Source: Manis javanica (lineage: Eukaryota > Chordata > Mammalia > Pholidota > Manidae). Taken from it: a stretch of 64,000 nucleotides of DNA. A program made the translations under genes and the position numbers. The notes beneath the pieces are model-generated. The model was not told the DNA's origin. It ran no database searches and worked only from the letters and a program-made list of their open reading frames with translations. Below are positions 60,896 through 64,000 of this stretch, in pieces (positions within the stretch are counted from its first letter, which is position 1; each line of letters starts with the position of its first letter). The DNA is taken from NCBI RefSeq assembly GCF_040802235.1, contig NC_133172.1:60457613-60521612 (forward strand). Reading direction: 5' to 3'.

Positions 60896-63415
60896 CTGGG
60901 GGCGGGAATGGCAGTAACCTGAAGGCCTGCCCTATGGGGTACAGCCCTCCCAACTCACTCCCTGCCCCAGCGCACCTATGGCTGGGGCCTTCAGACGCTC
61001 CTGCAGCCTCCACTGGCTCTTAGGCTCCAGCAGGGGGAATGCAGAGAGGGAGTCCCTCCGGGAAGGGAGAGACTGGGGGTGTCCTGCCAGGCGGGGCGTC
61101 GAGGCCCCCTCTCCTGAGGAAGGACAGACGGCTGAGGCTCTGCCCAGCCCCAAGGCCACCCGTCTTCCCACGTGCCTCCCAGCCCGGCCAACCCTCACCT
61201 GAGATGTGAAGCAGCTGCAGCTCCCCGCCCCGGCCACCCAGAAGCAGGGGCCGTGGGCAGCCAGGCTGCGGCGCAGGCAGCAGCCGGGCCAACAGTGGGG
61301 CGGAGGGAAGGCCGTGGTTCCACTTCAGCATGGGCACCAAGGGGAGGCGCTCATCCAGCAGGTAGAGCGAGAACTGGGGGCGGGGGGCCAGGCGGCAAGA
61401 TGGGGCAGACGTGACAAGGTGTGGGGCAAGAGTCTGACGAGACATGTCTCTCTGGGCGGCTCCCATAGCCCTTGCCAGCCCCAAAAGGCTCTCAGGGGGA
61501 GTGCAAACCCCTGAGCGGTCACAGCACTGGCCACCCTGACTACACCTGCAGTTACACCTGCCGAGCCCCAAAGGGCAGCATTCCAGAGCGGGTGGTACCA
61601 TCACTTGTCCTGACAGCCACACTAGTAGAGGAGCCTTATCACATAGAAGCCACCCCCTGGCTTTTACCAGCCTCCCCCAAACCCACCCAACCCTGGAAGC
61701 TACACTTCAGACACACCTGGTAACACCCCAGGATCCTGGGGCCAACCCTGGGGGATCCTAACCTCCTCTTCTGCTCAACACACAAGCAACTGTCCAGTTC
61801 TGCACAGACTGCTCCCCCACCCGAACCTGTGCCAGTCCACCTTCGCCTGGTCTGTCCCTAGTGGCACCTGGAGTCCTGCTCAGACATCACCTCCCTGCCA
61901 GGCCTTTCTCACCCGCGCGTCAGACCCACTAAGCCCCAGCTTCATGACTCTTGTTCTGCCTGCTGTAGTCCCAGGACGGCTCCAGTAACCGCCTGACACA
62001 GCGTGCGGGTCAGCACGCCGGCAAGGCTCACCTGGGTGCAGACGAGATGGAGCGTGGGATGCAGGGGTGCAGGGCTGCACTCCCCCAGATACTGGGTCAG
62101 TAGGATACGTTCCCCCTTTTGGCATGATGCTTCCGCTCCCACTCGGAACAGCAGCAGACCACAGCCTGGGGGCCCCTAGGGAAGAAAGGGTCAGCCCTCC
62201 CACAGTCCAAGATCAGCGGCACCATCCCCGCCAGGCTGCCGGGGCAAGTCTCCCACCCCAGCCTCATGTAGCTCTGTCCCCCTGCTGGGCCTGGGACGGT
62301 CCCACCCCTCACCTGAGTGTCAATAATCTTCACTCCGGTGCGGTCCCCCACAGTCAGCACCCGAGGGTGGGCAGTGAAGTCTGCCCAACGCCAGGGAGAA
62401 GGGTCCCGGAACACAAGGGTCTCAGGGTCCTTGTAGACTTGCCGCAGCCTTGGGGAGATATGCCAGCCATGTGTGGGGAGAGACGGGCTGATGGCGGAGC
62501 CCAGGGTGCCTAGGCCTGGGGACCAGGACACACTGCTAGGGGAGCTGTCTGGTGGGGTGGAGGGTTTCATGGGGAAGGGGCATTACCCATCCTGGGGGGT
62601 CCACAGACAGATGGCTCCTGAACGGCTACAGACAGCCAGCTCCCCAGGCAGGTGAGGGCTGCAGGGCACGAATGTGGTTAACGTTGCCACCCCCCGACCC
62701 CCGCCATGCCCAGCTCCCTACAGACCAGCCGGCTGAGCCCCCTTACCTGAGGCTGATCCCGGTGGCCCCCTTCCCAACCTGCAGCACCTGCAGAGGGGCC
62801 GGCCGCCCCTGCTTGCTGACCTTCCATACGGCACAGTGGTAGTCAGAGCGGACAGCCAGCAGAGCTGAGGGGATTGAGGGGAGGGGTGAGAGTCAGAGTC
62901 GGGCAGCAGGTCAGGCAGTGGTGGGGGGTGCCTCAGGGCCTTACATTCTTCCTGCACCGTGCGGGTCACCACCTGCCGGACAGGTCCTCGGAGCTGGATG
63001 TGGCCAGGGTCCTTGAGGACCTGGGGGTCACTGTCTGGGGTCAGAATGACCTCTTGGAAATCTGGGCCTCTCACTAAGGATGAATGCATGCACTCTGGTC
63101 ACTGCAAGTTCCCCAGCTTCTTGCCCTTGCCCTGGACCATGCTGAGAGCACCTCCTGCTGCCCTGGGAAAGGATACACAGCTTGTCTAGGGCGCCTCCCG
63201 CAGGGTAGACCAGCTGCCCCACCTGAGGCGTGCTTCCAGGCACCCAGGCCAGCGCACCCCCCGTGAAGGCATCATCCAGGAGCAGCTGCTCCCACCGCAG
63301 GGCCAGCTCCTCGTGCAGCAGCTCTCCCAGGAGCTGCGCCACGGACGTGCCCAGGATCGGGCCCCCAAGGATGGAGAACCGGCGTTGTCGGTAGCTGAGG
63401 TAAGCCCAGGGACAC
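60051..63415 (-). CDS. TAF1C: TATA-box-binding-protein-associated factor, RNA polymerase I subunit C (TAFI110), partial (3' nine exons)
   Basis: TAF1C is a subunit of SL1/TIF-IB (TBP with TAF1A, B, C and D). SL1 binds the rDNA core promoter and recruits RNA polymerase I in the nucleolus. Nine coding exons (63177-63415, 62945-63061, 62747-62864, 62587-62658, 62313-62448, 62032-62175, 61199-61373, 60976-61113 and 60051-60895) join in frame with GT-AG introns and give about 660 residues. The reading frame starts at CPWAYLSYRQRRFSILGG and ends RKKPRMGF, then TGA at 60051-60053. The middle exons form the beta-propeller-like region. The final exon holds a serine/proline-rich, basic tail with probable nuclear signals (PPKRHKRR). 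The start codon and first exons lie beyond 64000. The gene is convergent with DNAAF1. The tail is more divergent from human than the core. Confidence 0.96.
60976..61113 (-). CDS. TAF1C: TAF1C coding exon
   Basis: Acceptor TTCCTCAG and donor GTGCGC. It reads EGASTPRLAGHPQSLPSRRD to QWRLQERLKAPAI. Confidence 0.94.
61199..61373 (-). CDS. TAF1C: TAF1C coding exon
   Basis: Acceptor CCCCCAG and donor GTGAGG. It encodes FSLYLLDERLPLVPMLKWNH, then a Leu/Pro-rich stretch and LLLGGRGGELQLLHIS. Confidence 0.95.
61374..62031 (-). other. TAF1C: TAF1C intron
   Basis: The largest TAF1C intron in the window (658 bases); nothing named inside. Confidence 0.6.
62032..62175 (-). CDS. TAF1C: TAF1C coding exon
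   Basis: Forty-eight whole codons between acceptor TCCCTAG and donor GTGAGC: GPPGCGLLLFRVGAEASCQ, then KGERILLTQYLGE and LHLVCTQ. Confidence 0.95.
62313..62448 (-). CDS. TAF1C: TAF1C coding exon
   Basis: Acceptor CCCAAG and donor GTGAGG. It reads LRQVYKDPETLVFRD, WRWADFTAHPRVLTVGDRTG and IIDTQ, nearly identical to human. Confidence 0.95.
62587..62658 (-). CDS. TAF1C: TAF1C coding exon
   Basis: Seventy-two bases between acceptor CCTGCAG and donor GTAATG, encoding PHLPGELAVCSRSGAICLW and TPQDG. Conserved. Confidence 0.93.
62747..62864 (-). CDS. TAF1C: TAF1C coding exon
   Basis: Acceptor CCCCTCAG and donor GTAAGG. It encodes LLAVRSDYHCAVWK to KGATGISL, a blade-like segment of the propeller region. 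Confidence 0.94.
62945..63061 (-). CDS. TAF1C: TAF1C coding exon
   Basis: After acceptor GGCCCAG it reads FQEVILTPDSDPQVL to VVTRTVQEE, then donor GTAAGG. It matches FQEVVLTP and PVRQVVT of the human protein. Confidence 0.94.
63177..63415 (-). CDS. TAF1C: TAF1C coding exon (first in window)
   Basis: Acceptor GTCCCCAG, then CPWAYLSYRQRRFSILGG through LLHEELALRWEQLLLDD to GGALDKL. The donor (T followed by GTATCC) is weak but is the one that keeps the frame and the length known for the family. Confidence 0.92.
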
Positions 63416-64000
63416 CTGGGGACGAGAGGACAGCAGGAGGGTCAGGTCGCAGCAGTGACAGAGGCCCAGACAGCCACCCAAGGCAGGCCAGGCCAGGCCA
63501 GGTATTTTTATCACCCTAGAATGTCTTCCTTTGGGAGACCAATCTATCCGACTCCCTGTGCTGCAGAGCAGTCACACGGCCCAGACCTGGGCACCCGGCG
63601 CATCCCATCACGCCGGCCGCAGAGCACGACACCCAAGCCACATCACACTGACCCCTCCCAGGACTTGTGCTGGTGCCTCGGGAGACACACTGGCTCTTCC
63701 CTTGAAATCATAAGCCACCTTGCTGCCACTTGGAAACTGTCTAGGAACTAAGCCAGGCAAAGCCAAACAGATGAGAAAATAAAGAGAGAAAGAGCCCTAC
63801 TAACATTATTTGACTCCTGGATGCAGCCGTGCCTGCAATCCGTCAATTCAAACTCCCCTTTCCCCTCAGAGTTGAGAGTTTTACATAGGGAAGTATGGCC
63901 CATGGCTGCACGTGGCAGAAGCGATTGTTATGGAAACCTAGATCTGTGCCCCGGATCCTTCCGCATGCCCACCACCAGCTAGGCCTCCCCATCTCGTGCT
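63416..64000 (-). other. TAF1C: TAF1C intron (partial)
   Basis: Sequence upstream of the first visible TAF1C exon. No match to the preceding family exon (the KKTVVSVKKLLQDLGG segment) is found, so that exon lies outside. Confidence 0.6.

Overview
The window is nuclear DNA of a placental mammal. It has spliced genes with GT-AG introns, two CpG-island promoters and an old LINE-1/MIR/L2/MLT1/hAT/Tigger repeat load. Four genes are recognisable from their conserved proteins: MBTPS1 (-), HSDL1 (-), DNAAF1 (+) and TAF1C (-). I recall the same order and orientation on human chromosome 16q23.3-q24.1. The protein differences show it is not human. I see no Alu, rodent B1/B2 or other young lineage-specific SINE. 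The L1 3' ends resemble those common in laurasiatherian mammals, but I cannot name the species.

Layout. 1-17.7 kb: the 5' part of MBTPS1 (site-1 protease) on the minus strand. This covers coding exons 3 and 2, a long first intron full of L1 remnants, and a non-coding first exon in a CpG island at 17.1-18.3 kb. 19.8-40.7 kb: HSDL1 on the minus strand, with a long 3' UTR, four coding exons encoding 330 residues, and a non-coding first exon in a second CpG island. 39.9-41.1 kb: that island is a divergent promoter shared by HSDL1 and DNAAF1; it holds a perfect RFX X-box next to a perfect NRF1 site. 40.9-59.1 kb: DNAAF1 (LRRC50), a cytoplasmic assembly factor for ciliary dynein arms, in 12 exons (about 616 residues). 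59.6-63.4 kb: the 3' two-thirds of TAF1C, a subunit of the RNA polymerase I selectivity factor SL1, tail-to-tail with DNAAF1; its first exons lie beyond the window.

The genes do not form a pathway. They serve lipid/ER-stress protease processing, an inactive short-chain dehydrogenase, motile-cilium assembly and rRNA transcription. They share only promoter geometry.

No undescribed genetic system was found. The most notable signals are a chain of stop/start-overlapping upstream ORFs in the MBTPS1 leader, the X-box/NRF1 pair in the DNAAF1-HSDL1 promoter, the Phe-for-Tyr catalytic replacement in HSDL1, changed residues beside the MBTPS1 autoprocessing site, and a short DNAAF1 exon 8 compared with human.
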